A stretch of 39,063 nt of DNA. Origin: Thermococcus sp. (GTDB taxonomy: Archaea; Methanobacteriota_B; Thermococci; Thermococcales; Thermococcaceae). Shown piece after piece: positions 17,131-24,779 of this stretch. How positions within the stretch are numbered: the first letter of the stretch is position 1; each line of letters opens with the position of its first letter. A program made the position numbers and the translations under genes. The notes below the pieces were generated by a model. It searched no databases. It saw nothing but the letters and a program-made list of their open reading frames with translations, and had not been told where the DNA came from. The stretch is taken from assembly GCF_026991495.1 (NCBI RefSeq), contig NZ_JALXBJ010000080.1:1-39063 (forward strand), read 5' to 3'.

Positions 17131-17613
17131 TCACCCCAAGATCATCATTTCAACTTCAACATGTTTTTCATCAACGTTTATTCCCTTTATTAGGACGTTC
17201 TTGCCGGAAAACTTTTTGATGGCAACGGCAATAGCGTTGGCCATTGGATAGAGTACTGGTTTCATTCCCTTCTTTTCAAGCAATTGGAGGGCGTAGAGGT
17301 CCATGGGGTTGTCAAGTTTTAGTGTAACCTTATTCCCATTGACGTCTATCTCCCCCCTCTCGGCAAACCCGAAAGTGTTTACCATGACCTCGGTAAAGCG
17401 GTTGAGTAGCTCCTGTGGGTCACTGCTTCCCTCAAAGTTCAGTCCGTATTCCTCCATCATTGCATGGAGGAGTTCCTCCCCTATGGAGTTCCCAAGACCC
17501 CTTGCGCCGGCACCAAGAACCCTGTAGATCCCGTAGAGTATCAGGTTGTTGACCTTTGTAGCCATCTCCTCAGACCTCTCATTCATTCTTTCCACGACCT
17601 TCGCCTCCGTCAT
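17131..17613 (-). CDS. V4R/heme-NO-binding-fold-like protein
   Basis: Protein of about 160 aa from the preferred ATG at 17613 (a longer frame reaches 17697). The pattern of a helical N-terminal half (YRVLGAGARGLGNSIGEELLHAMMEEYGL), a beta pair (GEIDVNGNKVTLKLDN) and a final YPMANAIAVAIKKFSGKNV helix then strands resembles the V4R fold, a small-ligand-binding sensor. It lacks the Cys/His usually seen in the metal-binding subset. The shorter start follows GGGGATGG; the longer one would begin only ~10 bases from the TATA element and would translate an 11-A run. First gene of the minus-strand signalling cluster. Family assignment is by eye. Confidence 0.6.
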   Translation of the reverse strand: MTEAKVVERMNERSEEMATKVNNLILYGIYRVLGAGARGLGNSIGEELLHAMMEEYGLNFEGSSDPQELLNRFTEVMVNTFGFAERGEIDVNGNKVTLKLDNPMDLYALQLLEKKGMKPVLYPMANAIAVAIKKFSGKNVLIKGINVDEKHVEVEMMILG

Positions 17614-17703
17614 TGGACCATCCCCATGTTTTTTTTTTTCAATCCAATATTTTGGATAATATCCCCGGGGATGGAATTCCACTATGTCAATAGGCATGTG
17701 AGG

Positions 17704-17720
17704 GGATTTAAAATTTATCC
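17704..17720 (-). promoter_or_regulatory. Promoter of the V4R-roadblock-DUF2226 operon
   Basis: GGATAAATTTTAAATCC contains a TATA-like core flanked by GGGGAT/ATCCCC half-sites, giving a near-palindrome. It lies in the divergent gap facing the HTH protein gene, which is a natural candidate regulator. Confidence 0.5.
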
Positions 17721-17766
17721 CCTCTTATTTGGATATTATTTCGTGATCGTGGATTGGAAGTGAAAA

Positions 17767-17777
17767 AGTTTAAAAAC
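17767..17777 (+). promoter_or_regulatory. Promoter of the HTH protein gene
   Basis: AGTTTAAAAAC lies ~28 bases before the ATG at 17805, so the transcript is probably leaderless or nearly so. Confidence 0.6.
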
Positions 17778-17804
17778 ATTAGGGGAGGCTAAACCTGGAC
17801 GGAT

Positions 17805-18647
17805 ATGAAACTCAAAGATGAAGATATAAATAAGATAATGGAAATGAGAAGGAAAGGCCTCAAAATCAGAGAGATAGCAGAGACTTTCGGAGTTTCTCCC
17901 AGGAGGATCCAGCAGGTGCTAAAGAACCCAGAGCTGAAAAGACCGGGGAGAAAAAGAATAGACCTGCCGGAGGAACTCAGGGAAGAGATAATAAGGATGA
18001 GGAACACCGGCTACACAATAGACGATATACAGCGAACCCTTAAATGTAGGGGGTATTCGATTTCAAGGTACAAGGTGTGGAAGACCATCAGGGAGCACAA
18101 GGAGCAGGAGTTCATAAAAGTTGTCGAGGAATTCCAGTTCATCTGCAACAGCCACTATCCAGTCTTTTTCCTCGGTGCATCCCCTCTGGTCTCATGTGAA
18201 GACGGGCGCTCATTAAAGTTCCTCCTGATCTGCAACGTGTCCGAGTGTAGGGTCCTCTATTGCAACGCCTTTGAATCCCTGAGCCTGAGGGATGTAATTA
18301 ACGCGTTCGATTCCCACGCTCTCAGGTTCCAAAAGCCGGAGCTTGTAATTATACTTCCCACACCCCCTCTGGTTCCGACGAGGTGCTCTGGTAACAGGTT
18401 CACAAACCACTTAAAAAACTTGGGAATCCCCTACGTTTGGTTTCCCTACTCATTGAAAAAAGCATGCCAAGGAGAGATTGAACGAATCAAAAACCTTTTT
18501 AGGGAGAAATGCAGTTGCTCGCATTACATGATTAGAGAACTCAAAGAGAACTGCAAAGGACTCCTGGAGGTACATCAACATGGAGGTACTAAGAAGGATA
18601 AGGAAGTTTTTAAAAACCCGGACTGCCGAGGAAATAAAAAGCTTTGA
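17805..18647 (+). CDS. Transposase-like HTH protein (Mu/IS630-type HTH, degenerate catalytic part)
   Basis: Protein of 280 aa. Two helix-turn-helix units are seen: IREIAETFGVSPRRIQQVL (about 22-40) and TIDDIQRTLKCRGYSISRYKVWK (about 67-89), joined by a basic KRPGRKRIDLP linker, as in the DNA-binding half of IS630/Tc1-like transposases. The C-terminal half (LLICNVSECRVLYCN ... LVIILPTPP ... GIPYVWFPYS) recalls a degenerate DDE/RNase H-like fold with no clear acidic triad, and is Cys-rich at the end (CSCSHYMI). It is probably a domesticated regulator of the divergent operon rather than an active transposase. Its last 68 bases overlap the next gene, which is long for this compact genome and could reflect a late frameshift. 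Confidence 0.65.
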   Translation: MKLKDEDINKIMEMRRKGLKIREIAETFGVSPRRIQQVLKNPELKRPGRKRIDLPEELREEIIRMRNTGYTIDDIQRTLKCRGYSISRYKVWKTIREHKEQEFIKVVEEFQFICNSHYPVFFLGASPLVSCEDGRSLKFLLICNVSECRVLYCNAFESLSLRDVINAFDSHALRFQKPELVIILPTPPLVPTRCSGNRFTNHLKNLGIPYVWFPYSLKKACQGEIERIKNLFREKCSCSHYMIRELKENCKGLLEVHQHGGTKKDKEVFKNPDCRGNKKL

Positions 18648-18945
18648 AGATGCACTCGTAAAGGGGTATGGGTTTAAAAAATACCTCTACGCAACCTCCG
18701 AGGGTCTACCCGTGATGGGGAACTTCGAGGGATATGAAGAACTATCAGCAAAGGCCCCCGAGCTTTTTAAAGCGCTATCCGAGCTGGAACCAGCGAAAAA
18801 GTACACAATACTCGGGGAAAAAGGAGGTTACCTCCTGGTAAAGGTTACCCCCGACGTCCTCCTCCTGGCTGAGACTTCAAAGAAACTCTCAGCAACTGAG
18901 ATTGAGGAATTGATAGAAAGAACGAAAAAAGAGCTCGGGCTTTAA
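18580..18945 (+). CDS. Roadblock-like small protein
   Basis: Protein of 121 aa. The stretch LYATSEGLPVMGNFEGYEELSAKAPELFKAL (about 29-60) aligns by eye with the SKDGLLIEG ... NVAAMVATI region of the roadblock protein at 16771. It is followed by GGYLLVKVTPDVLLLAET, the expected second strand pair, so it is likely a divergent roadblock/LC7-fold protein. GGAGGT sits 8 bases before the ATG, which supports this start despite overlapping the HTH gene by 68 bases. Its end overlaps the convergent DUF4392 gene by 4 bases. Confidence 0.65.
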   Translation: MEVLRRIRKFLKTRTAEEIKSFEDALVKGYGFKKYLYATSEGLPVMGNFEGYEELSAKAPELFKALSELEPAKKYTILGEKGGYLLVKVTPDVLLLAETSKKLSATEIEELIERTKKELGL

Positions 18946-19757
18946 ACACTTTTAATCTTTTGCTTAATAATGCTACCGATGAGCCCCGCGATTTTCCTGT
19001 GAACCTCCATGCCAATGCCGTCAACGCTCACCTCAGCCCTTTTCGTGACGCCGTCTATTATCCCGGCCTCCGCTAAGGCCTCAACGATTTCGACCTCGTC
19101 AAAGTCCTCGAGCAGGTTCTTGGCCGTGAGCATGGAGGCCTCGGCTATTAAGCCGTAGGCACCCCAGTTGGAGACCGCTGAAGTTATAAGTTCGTCTGTT
19201 TCCACTACGCTCGCTATCTTCTCCCCGTGGGGGATATGCTTAACAACGAGCTCCCTGATTTTCCCCATCCCGGCTTCGTTGCCCCCGTCGCCTATTCCTA
19301 TCGTAGGAATGCCAAGCCTCCTCGCCTCCAAAACAACCCCGTCAAAAGCTTCTCTCTTTACCTCCAGTCCGCTCATCGAGTAGTGCCTTCCATCGGCACT
19401 CCTCCCGGGCGTTTCAATGGCTATGACGAGGGAATACCCGGAAAGTCTCGGCCTCTCAACGAAGGAGTCCCAGAATTCTGTGAGCGCCTCTCTGATCTCG
19501 GGGTAGGTGAGTATATCGGCCCTCCCTCCGAGCTTCTCAACCGCGAGGGCAAGCGCCAGCGCCCCGGATGGGCCGTCTGTCTCCGGAGCCTGAGCGGGAG
19601 GTATAGGGAAGCCTGTTACTATGAGAACCCTGGAGGGGTTTTCAGTGAACTTAGAAGCTGCCCGGGTTAAAAAATCGAAACATCTTCTCCTGTAGTCAAG
19701 GTAGACCCTCAGGATTCCCCTGCCGCCGACGTCCGTGTTTATCAGGTGGGCTATCAT
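18942..19757 (-). CDS. DUF4392 (D-glutamate cyclase-like) protein
   Basis: About 271 aa from the ATG at 19757. It matches the DUF4392 family, related to the D-glutamate cyclase C-terminal domain of vertebrates. Landmarks are the N-terminal LIVTGFPIPPAQAPETDGPSGA, where a glycine-rich segment and ETDGP motif are family-typical, then VIAIETPGRSADGRHYSMSG, GIPTIGIGDGGNEAGMG and SNWGAYGL. The biochemical role in archaea is unknown to me. The start follows GAGGTGGAGGA and overlaps the stop of the small GTG-start gene (ATGA). A longer frame to 19820 runs through that small gene and is rejected. Confidence 0.85.
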   Translation of the reverse strand: MIAHLINTDVGGRGILRVYLDYRRRCFDFLTRAASKFTENPSRVLIVTGFPIPPAQAPETDGPSGALALALAVEKLGGRADILTYPEIREALTEFWDSFVERPRLSGYSLVIAIETPGRSADGRHYSMSGLEVKREAFDGVVLEARRLGIPTIGIGDGGNEAGMGKIRELVVKHIPHGEKIASVVETDELITSAVSNWGAYGLIAEASMLTAKNLLEDFDEVEIVEALAEAGIIDGVTKRAEVSVDGIGMEVHRKIAGLIGSIIKQKIKSV

Positions 19758-19933
19758 TCCTCCACCTCGTAGACGACTACCCTGACCTTTTTGCCCTTGA
19801 CAGCTTCCTTCAGCTTCCACCAGAGCTCCGTGGGCTTTTCTTCCCTGCGAACGAGTTCGTCGTTTTCCCTTATCTTCACCCGGCTCTCGTTGAAGGTGTA
19901 GAAAACGCCCTTAGTATCGAATATCTTCCTCAC
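19754..19933 (-). CDS. Small conserved-looking 59-aa protein, GTG start
   Basis: A short ORF beginning VRKIFDTKGVFYTFNESRVKIRE and ending VRVVVYEVEE, rich in Lys/Arg/Glu with a TELWWKLKEAV helix in the middle. It is supported by position: its GTG overlaps the HAD gene stop (GTGA) after GGGGGTGGGAA, and its stop overlaps the DUF4392 ATG (ATGA). It fills the gap between two real genes exactly. Function unknown; predicted beta-alpha-beta. Confidence 0.8.
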   Translation of the reverse strand: MRKIFDTKGVFYTFNESRVKIRENDELVRREEKPTELWWKLKEAVKGKKVRVVVYEVEE

Positions 19934-20574
19934 GTTCCCACCCCCAACAGTTTTATCAGCTCATGAAGGTTTCTAACCGTAAAGTCAGCCATGTGGAAGT
20001 CCCTCTCGCCGTTCCTGTTGATCCACACTGCCTTCATTCCAACGTTCTTAGCCCCGTAGACATCCTGCCAGAGGGAGTCCCCTACCATCACGGCCTCGTT
20101 CGGTTTGAGGCCCGCCATCTCCAGCGCCATCAGGAAGATCTTCGGATCGGGTTTTACGGTTTTCGCATCCTCCCTCGTCACTATAACGTCGAAGTATTTC
20201 AAGAGACCCGTCACCTTTAGCTTCAGCCTCTGGTACTCCGGGCCGCTCGTTATTATGCCGAGGAGGTACCTTTTCCTAAGGACTTCGAGGGCGGGTACGA
20301 CATCGGGGAAAACCGTTATCCTGTGGGGATACCTCTCTATCAGCCTCTCGTACCTCATGTCCAGGCCGAAGAGCCCGAAGAAGAAGTTCCAGTCGTGCCA
20401 CTCGTAGCTGTCCCTCCTTAGCACTATCTCCCTGAGGAAGAGCTCCCTCGCCTTATCCCTGCTGACCCCCAGCTTCTTCGCCAGCTTCTCGTACACTTGG
20501 GGAAGGAAGAGGGCCATCATAGGCCTCTCGCTCATGAGAGTGTGGTCAATGTCGAAGTACAGTCCCCTTATCAC
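19930..20574 (-). CDS. HAD-superfamily phosphatase
   Basis: About 214 aa from the GTG at 20574. It has the HAD motifs DIDHTL (nucleophile Asp, near residue 8), TSG (motif II), Lys in VKPDPKIF (motif III) and GDSLWQDVYGA (motif IV), with a helical cap between motifs I and II (subclass I). It resembles the archaeal small-molecule phosphatases of the TIGR02253 type. The start overlaps the end of the FtsZ-like gene by 29 bases and follows GGGGGG/AGAGG; a longer frame to 20625 lacks support. The substrate cannot be read from sequence. Confidence 0.88.
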   Translation of the reverse strand: MIRGLYFDIDHTLMSERPMMALFLPQVYEKLAKKLGVSRDKARELFLREIVLRRDSYEWHDWNFFFGLFGLDMRYERLIERYPHRITVFPDVVPALEVLRKRYLLGIITSGPEYQRLKLKVTGLLKYFDVIVTREDAKTVKPDPKIFLMALEMAGLKPNEAVMVGDSLWQDVYGAKNVGMKAVWINRNGERDFHMADFTVRNLHELIKLLGVGT

Positions 20575-21331
20575 CTCTGACCCCCCAACCTTTAACGAGC
20601 AGCGCGAGTACCTCCATCCCCTCAACGGCGCCCTCGGCTACACCCCATATAACGTCCTTCTCCCTGAGGAGCTCCTGAAACCTGCCGAGTACGGAGTGGG
20701 CCTCCTTAAGGGTCGTCCCCCCGCTTATTAAGGTTATCACTATGCCCCTGTCCCAGATCCCCCAGTTCCACTCGAAGTCTATGCTCCTCAGGAGCCGGAG
20801 TATGCCGACGTTGCCACCCCTAACCGTTGCGAAGAAGTCGGCGTAGTCCACGTTAACGAGCATCTCGCCCTCAAGGGAGTCGTGGAGGTACCTGAAGGCC
20901 CTTGAAATACTCTCGGCTGCGAGCCCGTAGGCCCTCTGGATCGGGACGTCCAGCTCAAGAAAGTCCCACAGGGAATCGTAGAAAACTGTCTCAAAGCCCT
21001 CGGCCCATGCCGGCTTCTCCTCGGCCACCAGCTCCCTCTTGGGGGTGAAAACGTAGGCCAGGGGGGTGCTCCCCTCCGGAACGCTCTTCACTATCAGCTC
21101 CGCGATCTCCTCGTTAACCGGCTTGTCCTCAAAGACCACCCACACTATCGAGTTCGCGGGAAGGTTTGAGAAGAGCTCTCTCATTCTCTCCCCGTATTCC
21201 TCACTCCTGAGCAGGTAGAGGCCGGGGTTAATCCTCACCCTGATTGCATCGGACGTCACGCCGTCTACGACTCTCCCCCCGGTGCCCCCGATTCCGACAA
21301 AGACGTGGGTGAACTTCAGCATGCTATCCAT
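20546..21331 (-). CDS. Degenerate FtsZ/tubulin-like protein
   Basis: Protein of 261 aa (ATG at 21331; MLKF at 21322 is an alternative). It follows the FtsZ/CetZ plan: a T1-like glycine loop VGIGGTGG (12-19), a T7-like loop LVNVDYADFF (158-167) that keeps the Asn-Asp-Asp pattern of catalytic residues, then ISGGTTLKEA (202-211) and DVIWGVAEGAVEGMEVLALLVKG (226-248), as in the FtsZ C-terminal domain. The GTP-binding signature GGGTGTG should fall near residues 63-71 but is replaced by VWVVFEDKP. It may therefore regulate or cap a true FtsZ rather than polymerise alone. The first ~20 bases after the HPS-PHI stop contain a weak TATA-like GGTTTATTAG. Assignment is from motif order by eye. Confidence 0.7.
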   Translation of the reverse strand: MDSMLKFTHVFVGIGGTGGRVVDGVTSDAIRVRINPGLYLLRSEEYGERMRELFSNLPANSIVWVVFEDKPVNEEIAELIVKSVPEGSTPLAYVFTPKRELVAEEKPAWAEGFETVFYDSLWDFLELDVPIQRAYGLAAESISRAFRYLHDSLEGEMLVNVDYADFFATVRGGNVGILRLLRSIDFEWNWGIWDRGIVITLISGGTTLKEAHSVLGRFQELLREKDVIWGVAEGAVEGMEVLALLVKGWGVRGDKGTVLRH

Positions 21332-21362
21332 AAAAAAGGGGAGGGGAAGCCTAATAAACCTT

Positions 21363-22583
21363 TCACTCAAGGGTGGCGTGCTTCTTCTTCATGTCCTTCT
21401 CTGTCTTCTGGAAGGTTGCCATGAGGAGGGCTATGACGCCGTCAAGGAAGATCATCGTCGAGTCCTCGAAGAGGGTGCCCATGGGGGCTATCCAGCGGTA
21501 TCTCGTGAGCATCTGCCTCGCTATGTAGTCAGTGGGGACGTTGGCCTTGGTTCTTCCGGGTATCTCAACCGTGATGTCCGCGAGCCTTCCGAGGGGAGAA
21601 TTGGGGTAGGAGGTGAGCGCGACCACCTTTCCGCCCTCCTTCTTGGCTATCTTCGCAGCGTCGACTATGCTCGTCGTCTCACCGGAGCCGCTTATCGCTA
21701 TGAGAAGGTCACCGGGCTCGAAGGCGGGCGTTATGGTCTCACCCACGACGTAAACGTTGAAGTCGAGGTGCATAAGACGCATCGCGAAGGCCTTCCCGAC
21801 GAGGCCGCTCCTGCCGGCGCCGTAGATGAATATCTTGTTCGCCCCTATCATTGCATCGACGAAGCCTCGAACCTGTTCGAGTTTCAGTATGTCCGCGACG
21901 TTTAAGATGTGCTCCGATATGTCCTTCATGGCCTTCCTTATCGTCTTCATGTAGTCGTCCCAGAAGAGATCTATTATCTTCCTCGTTACCCCCTCAGGAT
22001 CCTCCGACTTGGTTATCGCGCCGCCAACGATGATTATAGTCGCGCCGAGCTCTATGACCTTTGGAATGGTTTCGAGGTTCAGGCCGCCTGCAACAGCGAC
22101 CGGGACGTTAACGGCCTTCACAACCTTTTCGAGGTCTTCGAGGGGATTCTTACCCTGGGCCTGCTCGTCTATGCCCGTGTGGACGAGTATGTAGTGGACG
22201 CCCATCTTCTCAAGTTCCTTCGCCCGCTTAACCTTGTCCCCCACACCTATGAGATCCACCATGACCCTTATACCGTACTTCCGGGCCACATCAACGGCGT
22301 CCCGTATCGTCTTGTTGTCCGCAACGCCGAGAATAGAAACAACGTCCGCCCCGTGCCTCGCGGCCATCTCCACCTCAAGGGCGCCGGTGTCCATCGTCTT
22401 CAGATCGGCCACGATCTTTCTGTCGTGAAAGCGCCTCTTGAGGAGCTCGACGGCGCGCATGCCCTCCTCCTTGATCAGGGGCGTCCCGACCTCAAGCCAG
22501 TGGGCGCCGCCGCGGGCGGCCTTCTCAGCTATGGACATGGCCTCTTCAACGTCGGTAAGATCAAGGGCAACCTGGAGTATCAT
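21363..22583 (-). CDS. hps-phi: Fused hexulose-6-phosphate synthase / 6-phospho-3-hexuloisomerase
   Basis: Bifunctional enzyme of 406 aa that in Thermococcales runs the ribulose-monophosphate pathway in reverse to make ribulose 5-phosphate and formaldehyde from fructose 6-phosphate. Residues ~1-210 are the HPS TIM barrel of the OMP decarboxylase superfamily (VADLKTMDTG, VAGGLNLETIP, IIVGGAIT). Residues ~215-406 are the SIS-domain isomerase (FIYGAGRSGLVGKAFAMRL, ISGSGETTS). Fusion in this order matches the T. kodakarensis protein. GGGTGAAGAGGG precedes the ATG. Confidence 0.96.
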   Translation of the reverse strand: MILQVALDLTDVEEAMSIAEKAARGGAHWLEVGTPLIKEEGMRAVELLKRRFHDRKIVADLKTMDTGALEVEMAARHGADVVSILGVADNKTIRDAVDVARKYGIRVMVDLIGVGDKVKRAKELEKMGVHYILVHTGIDEQAQGKNPLEDLEKVVKAVNVPVAVAGGLNLETIPKVIELGATIIIVGGAITKSEDPEGVTRKIIDLFWDDYMKTIRKAMKDISEHILNVADILKLEQVRGFVDAMIGANKIFIYGAGRSGLVGKAFAMRLMHLDFNVYVVGETITPAFEPGDLLIAISGSGETTSIVDAAKIAKKEGGKVVALTSYPNSPLGRLADITVEIPGRTKANVPTDYIARQMLTRYRWIAPMGTLFEDSTMIFLDGVIALLMATFQKTEKDMKKKHATLE

Positions 22584-22625
22584 CCCTCTTCACCCGAGAA
22601 ATTTTCAGTTTAAACTTACATGCCG

Positions 22626-22636
22626 GCTTTTAAAGC
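22626..22636 (-). promoter_or_regulatory. Promoter of hps-phi
   Basis: GCTTTAAAAGC, a TATA element ~43-53 bases before the ATG at 22583. A second AT-rich patch (AAGTTTAAACT, ~22605-22616) lies closer and could be used instead. Confidence 0.5.
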
Positions 22637-22691
22637 TTTGTCTCCTTCGATTGGCATGGAGATGTTAAGAGGTTTAGATGGAGATTTGAGT

Positions 22692-22703
22692 TAAGTTTTA
22701 ATA
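22692..22703 (+). promoter_or_regulatory. Promoter of the lipoprotein/ABC operon
   Basis: AAGTTTTAATA about 34-45 bases before the ATG at 22737, on the far side of the divergent gap from hps-phi. Confidence 0.5.
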
Positions 22704-22736
22704 GCATGATGTAGTACATGAAATGAGGTGGCCAGC

Positions 22737-23720
22737 ATGAAGGGACGCTACTCAGTTCTTCTGGTACTATTGGTGATATCCTCAGTGGTGGCAGTCTCTT
22801 ATTCCAGCGGCTGTGTGGGAGGTTCCTCGGGCGAGAAGAACTGGCTCGAGCTCGTGCCATCGGATGCAGTCTTAGCCGTCAACGTCAACCCCAAGGTCAC
22901 AACGGAGGAGTCCTTCATAAGGGCCCTTAAGGAAGCAGGGTTTTACAACGAGTACATAGACGATGTGAATACCCTGAAGGAGAAAACGGGCATAGACATA
23001 AACTCACTGGAGAGGGCAATATTCGTCATGGAATCATCCGACGAGGAAAACTCAGCGCTCTACGCCGAGGGGAAGTTTGACGTTTCGCGCATAGAGCAGG
23101 CGATAGAGAAGGAAAACGAGACCTCATTGAAGCGCGGGGCTTACAAGGGGGTCGAGATGTACTACAGCGATGAGGCGAAGGCCGCCCTGGCCTTGACCAA
23201 GGACTACGTGATCGTCGGGAGGAGAGCCATCGTTGAGGACATGATAGATCTGATCAAGGGAAACGGCCAGTGGGCGAAGAAGTTCTCGGACATCGGCAAA
23301 AAGCTCGGTAGAGGGGACGTCGTTGTGGTGGCTGACTACTCCTACTTCTATGGCTCAGTCTCCAAGAACACCGAAGAAAACCCAAAGATAGGCTCCCTCG
23401 TGTCGGCCTCCTCGGCGGTTGACTACATAGGCATTAAGATTGACTTCACGAGCAGCGGCTACGGCATCGAGTTCCTCCTGCATGCCAAGGACCTCTCGTC
23501 GGCCAAGGAGATAAAGAACGACATAAACGCCAGCCTGACGCTCGCGGGCTCCTGGGTGAAGAGGATGCAGAACGCCAACATCTCATCGGTCGTTACGACG
23601 CTTATGAAGTCGATTAAGGTGTCAAGGGACGGTCAGTACGTCTCAATAAAGCTCACGCTATCAGAGGACCTCTTAGAGAGTCTCAAAGGGGCAATGGAGC
23701 GCCGCACAGTGGAATGGTGA
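22737..23720 (+). CDS. Lipoprotein (DUF3352-like)
   Basis: Exported lipoprotein of 327 aa. A hydrophobic N-terminus ends in SSGCVGG, with Cys26 as the probable lipidated residue. The rest shows a repeated pattern like DUF3352-type proteins: LVPSDAVLAVNVNPK, then an ALYAEGKFDVSRIEQAIE segment and KDYVIVGRR, with two structurally similar halves. ATG 22737 is preferred over the upstream GTG 22728 because GAGGTG lies 6-7 bases before it. It is followed after 6 bp by an ABC-2 exporter and may act with it at the outer membrane face; the function is unknown. Confidence 0.85.
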   Translation: MKGRYSVLLVLLVISSVVAVSYSSGCVGGSSGEKNWLELVPSDAVLAVNVNPKVTTEESFIRALKEAGFYNEYIDDVNTLKEKTGIDINSLERAIFVMESSDEENSALYAEGKFDVSRIEQAIEKENETSLKRGAYKGVEMYYSDEAKAALALTKDYVIVGRRAIVEDMIDLIKGNGQWAKKFSDIGKKLGRGDVVVVADYSYFYGSVSKNTEENPKIGSLVSASSAVDYIGIKIDFTSSGYGIEFLLHAKDLSSAKEIKNDINASLTLAGSWVKRMQNANISSVVTTLMKSIKVSRDGQYVSIKLTLSEDLLESLKGAMERRTVEW

Positions 23721-23726
23721 GAGTAA

Positions 23727-24779
23727 GTGACCCGGTTCAAGAGGGCCCGGGCACTCCTCATTAAGGAGATCAGACTGCTCCTGAAGAGGCCGGCAGTCCT
23801 TTTTCTCCTCATTTTCGTCCCGATTTTCTTCGGCCTCGTCTTCGCCTCATACGAGAGCGCCATTCCTAAGGATACACCCGTTGCGATAGTTCTGAAGGGG
23901 AACGTGTCCCAGGATGAGGTCAAGGAGATACTCTCCATCGCGAGGACGTTCTCCAGCCCGACGCTCGTTCCCGGAATGAAGGAGGCAATAGACGGCCTCC
24001 AGAGGGAGAATTATTACGTCATAATTGAGATACAGAACTACACGGACCTATCCCACGGGAGCTACACCGTTTACTACGACGATTCCATGACGCCGGTGGC
24101 GTCGATCTCGGAGAACCTCTTGGAGATCCTGCAGATCAGGTTCGGTGGCGCCAGGATAAGGTCCGTGCCCCTTAACCGCCACGCCTCACTTCCAGAGTTC
24201 TTCTTCCCGGGCGTGCTCCTCATCATGGCGATGATAATCGGTATGGAAGTGGTTCCGGACAACACGATAGAAGACGCCCCCGTCCTGCCGAGGCTCAAGA
24301 TGGTCTCCTCAATCTGGACGAACTTTTCGGTCAGGTTCCTCATGGCCATCGGACTCGCGTTCTTTCAGGCTCTCTTGGCGTTCCTCTCGTACCGCCTCAC
24401 CCCGAACTCACCTAACTTCACACTGGCGGCGCTTTTTGTACTCTTCATGACCACCCTCTACTTGGCCCTGCTCGGCCTCGCCTTCGTCCTCGCCTTCAGG
24501 TTCGAGAGATACTCCAAGGGCTACCTCCAGGTAACCGCGGGCTTTCTAGTTTTCATGTCCGGAATGCTCTATCCAGTCGGCTTCTTCCCGAAGTCCCTCC
24601 AGTACCTCGCCCACCTCCTTCCAACTTACTACTCGACCGTTATGATGAGGGCCTTCATGTACCGCAGCGTCCACCCATCGCTCTTCTCGGACTACCTTGC
24701 CGTGATAACCCTGTGGACAATAGGACTCTTTCTCCTCGACCTACTCCTCGCCGGGAGGCTGAAGGAATGGGCACCCTGA
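23727..24779 (+). CDS. ABC-2 type transporter permease
   Basis: Membrane permease of 350 aa. The cytoplasmic N-terminus KRARALLIKEIRLLLKRPAV leads into TM1 (LFLLIFVPIFFGLVFA). A ~130-aa extracytoplasmic domain follows, then about five TMs in the C-terminal half (FFPGVLLIMAMIIGMEVV ... LWTIGLFLLDLLLAGRL). This is the usual architecture of ABC-2 half exporters with one long loop. The start is GTG after GGTGAGAG, with 6 bp to the lipoprotein stop. Its C-terminus overlaps the ATPase start by 13 bases, so the two form one exporter. Cargo unknown. Confidence 0.9.
   Translation: MTRFKRARALLIKEIRLLLKRPAVLFLLIFVPIFFGLVFASYESAIPKDTPVAIVLKGNVSQDEVKEILSIARTFSSPTLVPGMKEAIDGLQRENYYVIIEIQNYTDLSHGSYTVYYDDSMTPVASISENLLEILQIRFGGARIRSVPLNRHASLPEFFFPGVLLIMAMIIGMEVVPDNTIEDAPVLPRLKMVSSIWTNFSVRFLMAIGLAFFQALLAFLSYRLTPNSPNFTLAALFVLFMTTLYLALLGLAFVLAFRFERYSKGYLQVTAGFLVFMSGMLYPVGFFPKSLQYLAHLLPTYYSTVMMRAFMYRSVHPSLFSDYLAVITLWTIGLFLLDLLLAGRLKEWAP

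Noticed and set aside
17614..17697. 28-residue N-terminal extension of the V4R-like protein
   Set aside because: It begins only about 10 bases from the TATA element and includes an 11-A run; the internal ATG follows a better ribosome site.
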